From assembly GCA_019633425.1 (NCBI GenBank), contig WSUB01000141.1, positions 1-64,000 on the forward strand: 64,000 nucleotides of DNA, in the 5' to 3' direction. Source of the DNA: Tulasnella sp. 424. Its lineage: Eukaryota; Basidiomycota; Agaricomycetes; Cantharellales; Tulasnellaceae. The number at the start of each line of letters is the position of its first letter. The stretch's first letter is position 1. A program made the translations under genes and the position numbers. The notes under the pieces were generated by a model that saw nothing but the letters and a program-made list of their open reading frames with translations, was not told the origin of the DNA and did not search any database. Shown in pieces: positions 10,043 through 21,159 of the stretch.

Positions 10043-13000
10043 ATGCCAAAAGAGGAGGATCACGATGCCGGGCCTTGTGCTATGCTTGGCTCATGGTCCG
10101 ATTCGAACGACGATACTCCTTCCAGTGGATTCCTGCCGCGCGCTGAGCTGGTCCGTCCTTCCCGAGCCTCATAGACAATTTCAACGACTCATCAACACTA
10201 CTTTTCCTCATAGAGGGCGAAACTCAAGAAGCTTGCGAATCGACGACTTGATCTCTCCTCTATCAAATTCGTCGACGGAGCACCCGAGTTCCATGGAGGT
10301 TTTGCAACAGTTGCACGAGCCTCTTTGGGACCCCCCTCCAGTGGTGAAGCCAGAATAGATCTATTTAATAGTACCGAAAACGAATTTCACAGCCGGTTTC
10401 GTCTTCTCTGGGAAATGTCTCGGCGGCGGAAGGTCGGTGCTAGTCCGCTTTTCAGGGTATTGGCAGTGACGATGAGCGGCTGATCAGTTCAACCTTACAG
10501 GATGTAGCAGTCAAGAAAATGAAAATATCAGGTGACCCAGCGCGGATATTAGGGGTAAGAAGACTCCGACCATCATGTAGTGGTTTCAGCACTAAGGTCT
10601 TTCCGTGCAGTTGGCCCTCAGGGAAGCCGAATTTCTGGTCGGACTTTCTCACGTAAACGTCATTAAGCTCGAAGGATTCGTCGAGGATTTTCCCAAGAAT
10701 GCAGTCTGGTTGGTCTTTCCCTGGGTGACGAACGGAAACTTGAGGAACTTTATCGCGTCGGCAGAATGGGAGATCCCTGAACGAATCTGGCTGGTACGAT
10801 CGGACTATATATCTTTTCTTCGACCTACCTCTGACACTCTGCGCTCCAGATTAACGACGTGGCTAGAGGAGTCGAATACCTCCATAGCCAACAACCCCCC
10901 ATCCGCCATGGCGACCTCAAATCCGTACGTTCCGAGAGCACCATATCGAACCACTGCCAAACATCGCTCTGACTTCGCAGATAAACATATTGATCAACTC
11001 CGAGTACCGTGCGGTGATTACCGACTTCGGGTCCGCTCGCCGTGTCACAAACGAGGATCTGAACATTAACAAGCCGATGAGGCAAGCCGAAAACGAACCG
11101 CAAGCAGGGTTGTCGCTAGAAGCAAAGTTTAACGAAACTACCAACGCCATCGGCATCACGCTGACAAGTGATCAGTACACGCTTCGTTGGGCGGCTCCGG
11201 AGCTATTGCAAGAGGAGGAAGCTACCGTTGCGAGCGATACCTGGGCGCTGGGGTGTGTAGCGTACGAGGTAAGGTCCAGGTCACAGATCGTTGACAGCTA
11301 AGGCTCAAACATCGACCCCGAAAATAGGTAATGACCAACTCGATCCCGTTTCAAGATATCAAGGATGCCATCGTCGTCATGCGGATCATTCAGGGAGACC
11401 TCCCTTCCATCACCGACAACGCTCGGATGTCACTGATTCAGGCACTCTGTTCCATTATACTTGCGTGCTGGAGCATCGACCCGCGGAAACGACCGACTGC
11501 TGAGAACTGCCGAGAGTCAATCGATTGGATGGTGAGCAAGGGTAATTTCGGGTCCACAACGTGCAATTGACCAGGTTTGATATAGCCTATGATTAGGCCA
11601 GATCCGATACGGACCGTGGCTGCTGCCGCTTCTAGGGCTCGCTCTCCAGCACTTCTGATGCAACTGGGATCGATGCATGTAAGGCAGGGTGACTACTAGA
11701 ATGCGCTAGACTTCTTTAATGATGCTCTGCGTCGCTACGGGGATGCCGGCGACAGCAAAGGAAAGGCAGTGGCGCTGGTTGAGGTGGCACAAGTGCATCG
11801 GCTTCGCAACGAGTACAGCCAGGCCGTAACATTCTACACCGAGGCCCTCCAAAGCCTCACTGACATCGGTGACAGGCAAGAAAGAGCCTCCGCTCTTTGG
11901 GGTCTCGCTGAGGTGCATCGGCTTCGAGACGAGTACAGCCAGGCCGAGACAATCTACACCGAGGCCCTCCAAATCCGCACTGACATCGGCGACAGGCAAG
12001 GGAGAACTGACGCCTTTTGGGGTCTCGCTGAGGTGCATCGGGCTCGAGGCGAGTACAGCCAGGCCGTGACATTATACACCGAGGCCCTCCAAACCAACAC
12101 CGACATCGGCGACAGGCAAGGGAGAGCCTCCGCTCTTTGGGGTCTCGCTGAGGTGCATCGGGCCCGAGACGAGTACAGCCAGGCCGAGACATTCTACACC
12201 AAGGCCCTCCAAACCAACACCGACATTGGCGACAGGCAAGGGAGAGCCTCCGCTCTTCGGGGTCTCGCTGACGTGCATCGGGCCCGAGACGAGTACAGCC
12301 AGGCCGTGACATTCTACACCGAGGCCCTCCAAATCCGCATCGACATCGGCGACAGGCAAGGGAGAGCTGACGCCCTTTGGAGTCTCGCTGAGGTGCATCG
12401 GGCTCGAGGCGAGTACAGCCAGGCCGTGAGATTCTACACCGAGGCCCTCCAAATCCGCACCGACATCGGCAACAGGCGAGGGAGAGCCGACGATCTTTGG
12501 GGTCTCGCCCATGTGCATCGACTTCAAGACGAGTACAGCCAGGCCACCACTTTCTTCTCTGAGGCTCTCCAGATCTACACCGACATCGGCGACACGCACA
12601 GGAAAGCCTCCGCTCTGAATGGTCTCGCTGACGTGCATCGGCTTCGAAACGAGTACAGCCAGGCCATCACATTCTACTCCGAGGCCCTCCAAATCCTCAC
12701 TGACATCAGTGACAGGCAAGGGAGAGCCTCCGCTCTTTGGGGTCTCGCTGAGGTGCATCGGCTTCAAACAGAGTACACCCAGGCCGTCACATTCTTCTCT
12801 GAGGCCCTCCAAATCTGCACTGATATCGGTGACAGGCAAGGGAGCGCCGACGCTCTTTCGGGTATCGCTGACGTGCATCGGCTTCGAAACGAGTTCAACC
12901 AGGCCGTCGCATTCTACACCGAGGCTCTCCAAATCCGCACCGACATCGGCGACAGACATGGGAGAGCCATTGCTTTGCGGGATCTCGCCCAAGTGTATCG

Positions 13001-13268
13001 TCTTCAAAACGAGTATAGCCAAGCCAACACGCTCTTCTCCGAGGCGCTGGAAACCTTTACCGACATTGACTCCCGATCCGGCAGAGCTAGCTCGTTGTTG
13101 GGCGTTGGTGACGTGCATCGCGATCAGGGCAAGTACACGGAAGCAATTGGCCCTTATACAGAAGCCGCAGAAATATTCGAGCAAATCGGAAATACACAGG
13201 ATGCCGCTTCCGCTTCGAATCAAGCTGCCGAAGCCCGTCGACAATCCACGCGAGAAGAATCTAAGTAA
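10043..13268 (+). pseudogene. Kinase-TPR fusion, copy B, interrupted by an in-frame stop
   Basis: Same exon plan as copy A. The kinase half is intact by eye: glycine loop EFHGGFATVARA, DVAVKKMK, HGDLKSIN, ITDFGSAR, APELL and DPRKRP. The last exon then meets TAG at 11697-11699, in the codon after the GDY of the first TPR unit, where copy A has CCG. The remaining array, 11,769-13,268, is open and encodes twelve further 40-residue units. A GTAAGG just upstream could mimic a donor, but splicing to the nearby CTAG shifts the frame. The first-intron donor is GTCCGT rather than GTACGT. Either the gene is newly inactivated, or it makes a free kinase of roughly 410 residues without the TPR array. The open array suggests the stop is recent. 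Confidence 0.82.
11691..13210 (+). repeat. Thirteen 120-bp TPR-coding repeats (copy B)
   Basis: The EYSQA motif repeats at exact 120-bp spacing from 11,811 to 13,131 (twelve units), preceded by the stop-containing unit at 11,691. Units in the first two thirds are near-identical; the last two (ANTLFSEALETF and EAIGPYTEAAEIF types) match the divergent end units of copy A. The array is four units longer than in copy A, which accounts for the difference in 3' offset between the duplicated segments. Confidence 0.93.
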
Positions 13269-13496
13269 TTGTTCTTCAGGGCATTTGAGATTCAGGGAGA
13301 TCACTGCTTTTCTCTACCATCCTTTATCGCACGCTTAGCTAGAAGTATTCCACCATCATTCGATTGCTAGCGGCTCTCCCTCAACCTATCCTCACTACAT
13401 GTCGTGAACGCTACGTATATCCTAGTCGTTTGATATAATGTAACAGCGAATTACGAAGGACGTATAGCGAAGTCAGATCGTCAACTCTGTGCCTCT

Positions 13497-14849
13497 ATAT
13501 GCTTTTCGTGACCACCGCTTCCAGGACCTGCTTCGCCACACCATCCATCACCGGATGTACTTCACCGACACCCTGCACGTCTCCGGTACGTCCGCTCCTA
13601 AGCGTCGTTGGCGAGCCAGATTCTCCACCAGCGCTGACCAAAGGGGCGACAAGCAGTTCGCCTAAGATCTTGAGGTTCAAGGCATCGGCGGTTTGGTGGA
13701 AGGATGTGGGGGGCCCGAATATGGTGTGCGCTGTTTAGCAGGTTGAGCAGGTAAAACGAGCCATGTTGAGAAGGATGCCGATGATCTACACGTGTTTGAA
13801 GCGATCAAAAAAGGTGCGGGCGTCAGAAGCGGGGAAGGCAGCGTACCGGAACGTCGACCTCGCGGAACATAGCAACGCCTTTCTTGGCGTCGATTAGGGA
13901 AACGTCTTGAGGTGTCGATACGATCACAGCACCAGAAGGGAGGTGAAACGCGAAAAAAGTACGTCAAACTACCATGCAAAGCGTATCATAAAATAGGCAA
14001 GCGTACCGTCAACTTGCACCAGCTGACCGAGCGTCAACTGGACATCACCCGTTCCGGGAGGCATATCAATGACTAAAACGTCCAAGCCCGGATGACCCTC
14101 ACCACCGCGACCTCTTCAGTCAACATCAAATAGGAGCTGTTGGGCACCTTTTTGAGCCATTCGCCATACGACCGCGGTACCGTCGGTTTGAGGGACCATA
14201 AGCCCTATGGACAGGCATTGCAATCCGTGGTTTGAAAACGGGATGATTGCGCCAGCTATCGACCCAGTGGAATCGTCGGGTCAGTTATAGAGGCGCTCGG
14301 AGAAGGCTTAAGGGAAGGGACTGGAGGGGCTTTCGGACCTTTAGTTAGTCCCGATGGCGGAAGCCCTTCTAGGCCCATCAATTCCGGTACCGAGGGGCCG
14401 AAGATGTCTAAATCGAGAGGACCGATTCTTGGATTACGACCGCCTATGGACTGGCGAGTCAATGCAACTGCGAGGTTGGCTATGGAAGGGACCTATCTAG
14501 TTCCATTTGCTTTGAAGGAAGGGAGCGGTGAAAGCTCACCAGCAACCGTGCTCTTGCCAACTCCTCCTTTCCCACTGGAAACAGTAACAACGTGTCTGAC
14601 GTGAGGAATCGACGGTTTGGTTATTGTCCCGAATTTACGAGGCGTTGCTGGAGGCGCGCCACGACCTGCATTGGGACGTCCCTGATCTCTACCCCAGTGG
14701 GTCAAAAACTGTGGCGACGCGGTAAAGCAAAAGAAGATTCACCAGAGGGTTGTGTCTTGCAGTTGAAGATGTGTGGAACTGCTTGAGCCGCGCGCTAGAC
14801 TTTGTTATTCGGAATGCTTGAAGTGTGAAGCTTACTAGGATGGGGTTTG
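13497..14849 (-). pseudogene. IND1: IND1/NUBPL-like P-loop Fe-S scaffold, copy 2, broken
   Basis: Better preserved than copy 1. An exon end RHNPL joins, after an intron, to GRPNAGRGAPPATPRKFG, then Walker A SSGKGGVGKSTVAG. Further on come [52 protein letters not shown] and [18 protein letters not shown]. These are the signature blocks of mitochondrial IND1/NUBPL. Lesions: the start ATG of copy 1 is changed (GATGAGC to TAGTAAGC), the tryptophan codon after LLFDVD is TGA (14116-14118), and TAA replaces a codon after the FTCSTC cysteines (13735-13737). Both copies therefore look dead, and a working gene should exist elsewhere. RNA editing or a wrong exon model is a less likely explanation. Confidence 0.83.
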
Positions 14850-15189
14850 TGGAAGGTTGGAGGACTTGAACAAATCGACTTCCCCTTTTGGAAATGCCTC
14901 AAAGCGTCACGTCTCCATTGCTCGCCTCTTAGCAAGGTTACAGCGTTCGACAAGTCCACACAGAGATGTCTTTAGCTTTCATTTAGCACTCAATTGATCT
15001 CAATAATAACATCGTGTCGAACCATGACCTGCTTCGGTGTTCGCCGAAGCCAACCTTGCAATGTGCCCTTCCCGCGAATGTGACCGTACCACCCAGGCTT
15101 TCATAAGAAAGAAAAGATTCAGTCCTGATTAGCAATTAAGCCAACAGTGCACACAATCAAATTGAGGACTTACATGCGTTACCCTAATA

Positions 15190-15795
15190 TTATGGGACGA
15201 CCTCCAGGTAGCCCTGGACGATAAGGTGCTCGACATGAGATCGAGCAGCTTGGTATCTTTGGCCAAGCTTGAACGCAAAAGTTCCGCTTTCCGTCTGCAC
15301 TGTCCCACATTCCTTCACAACCACCACGTTGACTCTCATGTCTCTCGGGGGAACGCTGATGCCTTGAGCCAGGTCCAACACATCCAACACCTCATTGCGA
15401 ATATCGGAAATCGAAGCATTGTAGCTTCTCAGGAAGTCGACCTCATGTGGAGATAGCTTGGACCGAATTTCGGGGTCGGTGAGGATGTGAGGAAGGGCTC
15501 CTCCAACGGACCAGTATAGATGCTTCAAGCGTTCGATGCGGTGGGCATGGTACGCGAGTAGGCAGCGCTTGTTTCGGCGGATCGCTATGTGATACATCGT
15601 TGATGCACAGAGGACTTGTTGGGACGGCGTTAGGGCATTGATATCGGGGCCGACGGTCTTCTGCAGATCGCTCTGAAGCGTTCGGATCTCGAGCTGGACA
15701 TTGCGGACGAGTTGATCGTTGTATTTGTAGAGAGTATCAGTCTGAGAAGATCGTTTGGACTCGACGACGAGAGCGAGAGCTTGGTCTCCGAACAT
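15190..15795 (-). CDS. PSF1: DNA replication complex GINS subunit PSF1 (201 aa)
   Basis: PSF1 is one of four GINS subunits, part of the CMG helicase that drives eukaryotic replication forks in the nucleus. This single-exon frame starts MFGDQALALVVESKRSSQTD and continues YKYNDQLVRNVQLEIRTL, the N-terminal GINS A-domain pattern. It contains the YHIAIRRNKRCLLAYHAHR helix region and ends in the small B-domain with HVEHLIVQGYLEVVP. Length agrees with human PSF1 at about 196 residues. The open frame extends 34 codons upstream, but MFGD is the family start. Its 5' end is divergent from the channel gene, with about 115 bp between the start codons. It is the only intact PSF1 here. Confidence 0.93.
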   Translation of the reverse strand: MFGDQALALVVESKRSSQTDTLYKYNDQLVRNVQLEIRTLQSDLQKTVGPDINALTPSQQVLCASTMYHIAIRRNKRCLLAYHAHRIERLKHLYWSVGGALPHILTDPEIRSKLSPHEVDFLRSYNASISDIRNEVLDVLDLAQGISVPPRDMRVNVVVVKECGTVQTESGTFAFKLGQRYQAARSHVEHLIVQGYLEVVP

Positions 15796-15911
15796 ACTTG
15801 GTGAGAGGCGAAGGCAGATGGGCTTTCGGACGGCCAGAGCGTTATCTCCGTGGAGCCGAATCTCCTGAACATGCGTTTCCAGACTGACGTCCCTCACCCC
15901 TGAAGCTCACA

Positions 15912-18900
15912 ATGGACGAGGACCCAGGACTACCGCCTGGAACGCCTCCCAAGGGTGAGAGAAAATCTTCAGCAATATTGAGATAATGGGCGCTGAACCT
16001 CTGCTTCTCTTCTGCAGCGAACTTAGATGGACCGTATTGGCTACAGACGACTATGGCTCTCGCTTCGGCGATTGGTCTCACGTCTTTCCTGCTATTCTCC
16101 TACTGCAGGACTCGCTGGCCAATTCACTTTGCTTCCCGTACGAAGCTAGTCGGTGAGTACTCGTTGATGACTTGCTTCTAGCCGACTCTCAATAATTTCA
16201 CTGCAGACTTTTCACCGCATGACGCGCTTGCGCACCAAACGTTCTTCGGGTGGATCTTGCCTACGCTACGGATTTCCGAATTCGCCGTACTTCAGATAGT
16301 AGGGCTGGATGCTGCCGTGGTGAGTTTCTTGAGGCTTTCAGGTCTGAGTATTCTCGCTCACCACCCGCTATCAGCTGCTGAGCTTCCTCAAAATGTCGTT
16401 CTATTTGTTCTCGATATGTGCTGGCCTCGCCGTCATGATTCTAATGCCCATCAACTACCGTGTCAATGGTCGGATTGATACCAACGACCCAGAGGACGGA
16501 GACGATCATGATTGGTTTTCGTCTTTCCAGAAGGACGGAAACGGGACCAACCCGAACCAGCCAAAGAAGCCCGGGTTCTTCGAGGGCGGCCTTGACTGGC
16601 TTGACCTCATCAGTGAAACCAACTCATACCTCACCATTCCGTTCCTATTCACCTTCATCTTCAGTCTTCTCGCTTTAAGATTCCTCAACCAGAATTACCG
16701 CCGGTTCATTCGGGCTCGGCAACTCTTCTCCCTCGAACTCGTCCACTCCATCGCTGCTCGGACCGTAATGGTGACTAACCTTCCCAACCACCTTCAAGGG
16801 GAACGCGCGTTGGCCGTCTACTTTGAAAACATGAATTTACCGGTGGAGAGCGTCAACGTGGTGCGGGAAGTGGGGAGTTTGAAGGAGCTCATCGACAAGC
16901 GGACGGGGGTCCTTTTGGAGTTGGAGAGCTATTGGACCAACTACGTCGGCAATCCGTCAACAGTTGCGGGATACGATCCATCTCAGAATGTTCGGACGGA
17001 TACTACCCTCTTGGTAGATGTGGACTCTGAGGCGCAGCGCAACAGGCTGGTCATTCCTCACCGTGAGCGTCCAACGCTTCGTCCCGGATGGTTCAAGAAG
17101 AGCGTGGATGCGTTGGAATGCCTCGAAGCGAGCTTCCGCGACGCCGACGAGCAAGTGCTGAAGAAGCGCAAGACTGGCAAGTTCAAGTCAACTCATGTTG
17201 CATTTGTTACCTTTGAGACCATGTCGAGTGCAGTACGTCATGTCTTTTCTTGCACATGCCCCAGATGGATACTGAATGTTGGTCTAGCAAATTGCTTCTC
17301 AAGTCGTCCATGCACCGTATCATTCACAGTGTTTGACCATTCCAGCCCCCGAACCAAGAGGTAGCGAGAAATATGCTTCGATCCGTAATGCGCCTGAACC
17401 AAACCGTATCCTCCCTATAGACATCGTTTGGTCCAACATGACCCATTCACCTGGAGAGCTCAAGTTCCGCGAATTCTTCGTGATGGGCCTCATGGCCTTG
17501 CTCTTACTGTTCTGGTTGGTACCCGTCTCGGCTCTATCGGCGCTACTGAGCTACGAGGAAATCAAGAGGGTCGCGCCTTGGTTGGCGGAGTTGATCGATA
17601 AAAACGAGGTTGTTCGTTCTTTGGTCCAAACTTTCCTGCCATCTTTGGCGGTCATTTCTCTGAACGCTACATTGCCTTTCTTACTCGAAGGTAAGCTAAA
17701 TCTTGGCGTGTAGCGAGCGCCAGAATCCACCTGATCGTTTACAACAGCATTCTGCTACATCGAGGGCCAACGAGCCAGAAGCTGGGTAGAATACTCCCTC
17801 CTGAAGAAGTAAGCCTTTCCGAAAACACCGTTATAACTTACATCGCAGCTGAACACACGTCGACCTAGATACTTCCTTTTCCTCCTCATCAACGTCGTCT
17901 TCATCTTCCTGCTTGCGAGTACCTATTGGAACTTGTTACGGGACTTGGCCAACTCGCCTGCCACTATCCCACAAAAACTGGCAATCGCACTGCAGCGTGG
18001 CTCTGCTAAGCATTTCTTCCTGAACTACGTGGTTCTTCAAGGTTCGTGCGGCTCTTTGACGCGAGCAATAGCTAGCCGCTGACAGAGTCCCAACGAATGC
18101 AGCGTTTGGCATTATGCCTTTACAGTTGTTAAATTTGGGGGTCGTTTTGCCAAAAATGTTTTATCGGATGTTCCTTACTCGGACACCTCGAGGTTCGTGT
18201 CGACGATTTATCAAGCCCGTCCATGGTACTGATTGTTTGACACATAGACTTCGCTGAGCTCAATGCGCCGCCGATGGTCAACTACGGCGCTGTGTATCCC
18301 CAGGCAATTCTGGTCTTTGTCATTACCTTGCTCTACAGCGTCATCCAACCTCTCATCCTGGTATTCGGAGCAATTTATTTCGGTGTCGCGTATGTGGTTT
18401 ACAAGTACAAGTTGCTCTTCGGTACGGCACCTTTCCGATTGCTTCGTGCTACTGGCGACGCTGATCCTTCCTGTGCGTTCGTAGTGTTCTACAAACCATA
18501 CGAGTCTCGGGGACAAGCTTGGCCAATCACCTTCAACCGCTGTATTTGGGGAGTGGTTTTATTCCAAATCCTTATGACGGGCATCTTTGGTCTCAAGAAG
18601 AAGCTCATCTTCACGTTCTTGATGGCCCCTCTCATCGCGTTCACTTGCTATTGGGGTTGGACGACCGACAGGGACTTTGGTCCTCAGAGTTCTTTCGTCA
18701 GCCTGAGCTCGGTCTTCGAGGTCCAAAGAGGAGAGGCCACCAACGAGGTCGCAAAAATGCGGATGGGTCACCCAGTGAGCATGAGTTCGAGGTAAGTGTC
18801 CTAAAACCTCAGGTTTGCAGGAAGTATTGACAGGTGACCTTGCGCTCAGCACCTTGAACCGGAGACGATACGCGCAAAATGATGAGACTCTCTATGTGGC

Positions 18901-19696
18901 TCCCGAAGAGGAAACCACAGACTACGTAGGTGTAACCTGGCCTTCGAGCAAATACCCTTTACTGAAACGTTCAATTATGTAGTCCCAGCCTCCTATGACC
19001 GACTGGTACTACGGCGTCCTTAACACTGGCAAGCGGCGCTACGGTCACCCTGCGCTTACCGGAGTCCTACCTCAGCCGTGGCTGCCTCTCAAGAAAGGAC
19101 AAACCCTGGCGAACTACCTCAACCGACGCGGTCAAGATGATGCGAAGGACGAAGACGACAACAAAGACGCGGTGGTTCTGACCTTGAGGCGCAAACCAAG
19201 CAAGACACAATTGCGGGGGGCCGGACGAAAACGCAACTCGGCCGCGAATCTACTGAGCGGTTCGAACCTCGGCTCACCCAGGGCTACGACAGAAAACCTT
19301 TCCCCGCAAGGAGAATACCCGCAGCCAGACATAGAAAACGGTTTGGGAAGCTCGACGTCCAATCCTTGGCGCGAGCTGCGGGCTGATCCTGATGCTCGGG
19401 CTCGACATCGGCTGAGCTTCGATGCTGCTACGGGCGTGATTATGCTGCCCGAGGAGGATTGGTACGAGGATGAAGCGGAGGCATCGTCTGCGATCTCGAG
19501 TTCGGAGGAGGGAACGTCCGACAGTGACTACGGTGATGCTACGAGCAGGAGGGAGCAGAGCGTGGCTCAAGATATAGCTGGACCTGCTTCAGTCCGGACG
19601 GCGTCACACGTTGGAAGTCCGACCAGGAGGCATTCGACCTATTATCATCATCCGGAGCGAAGTCGCAGAAGGACGATGCCCGGAGCTTTTACTTGA
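15912..19696 (+). CDS. CSC1/TMEM63-like calcium-permeable channel (RSN1/DUF221 family)
   Basis: About a dozen exons with introns of 45-90 bp, reconstructed from the ATG of MDEDPGLPPGTPPK. Early exons encode a first membrane helix, then KLVDFSPHDALAHQTFFGWI and the LRISEFAVLQIVGLDA segment. They continue into the cytosolic PHM7-type domain (TVMVTNLPNHLQGERAL, later STHVAFVTFETMSSA) and DIVWSNMTHSPGELKFREFF. After that come the multiple helices of the RSN1 core (FGIMPLQLLNLGVVLPKMFY, LNAPPMVNYGAVYPQAILVF). Family members are osmosensitive or mechanosensitive cation channels of plasma or internal membranes with about 10-11 membrane segments. The C-terminal exon (18,995-19,696) is a hydrophilic tail rich in Ser, Asp and Arg. 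Its first exons are duplicated, in broken form, at 7278-7480. Confidence 0.92.
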
Positions 19697-20183
19697 TATG
19701 CTCGCAAAGAAGAAAGTTGATTCAGTGATACCCCCCAATTCTGTTTCTCATATTCCACTCTCTACGTTCGCATGTCCCTACGGGGATTGCACTCATATAT
19801 AATGATATTACTGTTTTTTCACACTATGGGGAACGAGATACAAGGTAAAGTCCGCTGAATTGTACAGAGTGATGCAATGACAAACGATGCGAAAGAACGA
19901 AGGGAGTGAATTGTCGATTACGAAGGAATAGTAATAAGTACTGTCCGTGAAGAAAGGGGAGGAGAGGATTGTACTATAAGGTTACGGAGCGAGACGTGTT
20001 TATGTCTTTACCACATTGAGGATAGTCATCCATTGTAGCGTAGAAGTCCAGCAATGTAAGCGAATACGTCTTTGAGGTTCGACAAAGCGCTGCGTCCTTG
20101 GGTGACATCGGGCCAGCCGTCGGACCGACGAGGGTAACGGACTAACAGGAGGGAATTCCGTTAGAGCCGCCTTCCGCTTCGGC
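19697..20183. other. Convergent 3' intergenic region
   Basis: This lies between the stop of the channel gene (+) and the stop of a small membrane protein gene (-). It is AT-richer than its surroundings (for example near 19,795-19,830), as expected for two 3' untranslated regions. A minus-strand open frame running 20,000-20,572 overlaps the small gene in another frame and is not supported. Confidence 0.5.
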
Positions 20184-20579
20184 TTAGTATTGACATACCG
20201 AGTTCGTTGGTCCGGTTTGATCACTTGCACTCCGGATTGACAGCACGGCTCGCTCCGGGCGCTTTGGCAAAAGACCCTGCGTGGACGAAGTCGTGCTCGG
20301 GTTTCTCCAATGGCTCGCCATCGACATCTGCGGCGAACCGGTCCTGGACTTGGAACCACTCTCGAGAGCCGCCGGAAAAGTCGCTCGTCTCTGGGCTTGA
20401 GTGTACCGATGGTGCATGTACCAACACCCCAAGGAGATGCCCATGCACACGACGATGAACACGGCGAAGAAGATGCCAGCGACGGTTTGAGGCGGTAAAT
20501 TGAGCGTGTGTGCGATTTCGTTGAAATCCTGGATGGTATCTGGGTCGTCCGAGAGAGCGTCCATGCGTTCATTGGGCAC
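20184..20579 (-). CDS. Small single-pass membrane protein, unrecognised (131 aa)
   Basis: A single open frame starting MPNERMDALSDDPDTI. It has one clear hydrophobic stretch at about residues 33-54 (VAGIFFAVFIVVCMGISLGCW), then a basic flank (MHHRYTQAQRR) and a Ser/Thr/Pro-rich tail. The positive-inside pattern suggests the N-terminus is outside or luminal and the tail cytosolic. No signal peptide and no family are recognised. A competing frame on the same strand (20,000-20,572) lacks a membrane segment and coding character. The gene could have further exons upstream. Confidence 0.55.
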   Translation of the reverse strand: MPNERMDALSDDPDTIQDFNEIAHTLNLPPQTVAGIFFAVFIVVCMGISLGCWYMHHRYTQAQRRATFPAALESGSKSRTGSPQMSMASHWRNPSTTSSTQGLLPKRPERAVLSIRSASDQTGPTNSVCQY

Positions 20580-21159
20580 GAAAGTCTAGTGGGTAATTAC
20601 TAGGGGGGAGCAAAAGAAGAAAAAAGCGAGAGGGGGGAGGAGAAGGAATGAACGGAAGGGAGACAAGCAAAAAGCTGGACCAACGTTTCAACATATTGCA
20701 GTGCGCCATTTTGACAATGTCTGGGGTACGGTTGCGTGTCTGTGTGTCTGCGAGTGCGGTCCCCCTGGTGCTGCGGGCTGGCCGTTGGTGGGCGACCTTG
20801 GCTGGGCAGAAGGTTCTCTTCACAATCGAGCGCCACGGATGAACAAACACATCGGCTGGTGGCTCTGACTATCAGGGACGTCGATTTACAAAAAAACGGA
20901 GAACAAACGGCAAAACGTATTAATAGGAGCAATACCACAGGTCGTGAGGTCGTGCTTGAGAGGTGGGCCTTAACGAACAGTAATCAATGCGAGAGAAGCT
21001 TCATTCGTCCTCCCATTCCGTCCTCGTCTGCAACCGATCATCATCCTCCAAACACCTCAACATCACCGCTTCTTCCCATGCAAAGTCCTTTCTCCGCTCG
21101 GCCTGTACGATATGATGAAGTGTGCCGCGAATCAGGAAGGGGAAAAAAAGAAGAGCAAA
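20580..21159. other. Intergenic; no gene seen
   Basis: Between two minus-strand genes: 5' flank of the small membrane protein gene and 3' flank of the lipase gene. A purine-rich patch near 20,605-20,645 lies directly upstream of the small gene (pyrimidine-rich on its coding strand), as seen in fungal promoters. A plus-strand open frame, 20,736-21,299, overlaps the lipase 3' end and has no protein-like features. Confidence 0.45.

Larger units (their letters stand above)
7744..16260 (+). repeat. Copy 2 of the tandem segmental duplication
   Basis: Collinear with 98-7480. It contains kinase-TPR copy B, a broken IND1, intact PSF1 and the start of the intact channel gene, which continues past the duplicated part into unique sequence. 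The channel gene is whole only here, so copy 2 probably holds the original right-hand junction and copy 1 the extra, truncated one. Confidence 0.88.

Noticed and set aside
12072..13304. 410-codon open frame antisense to the TPR array of copy B (also 11,857-12,312 minus and 12,619-13,338 plus)
   Set aside because: A 120-bp repeat divisible by three keeps other frames open automatically. The peptide only mirrors the repeat and has no start context or family.
20000..20572. 190-codon minus-strand frame overlapping the small membrane protein gene
   Set aside because: No recognisable features; the overlapping 131-codon frame has a clear membrane segment with basic flank.
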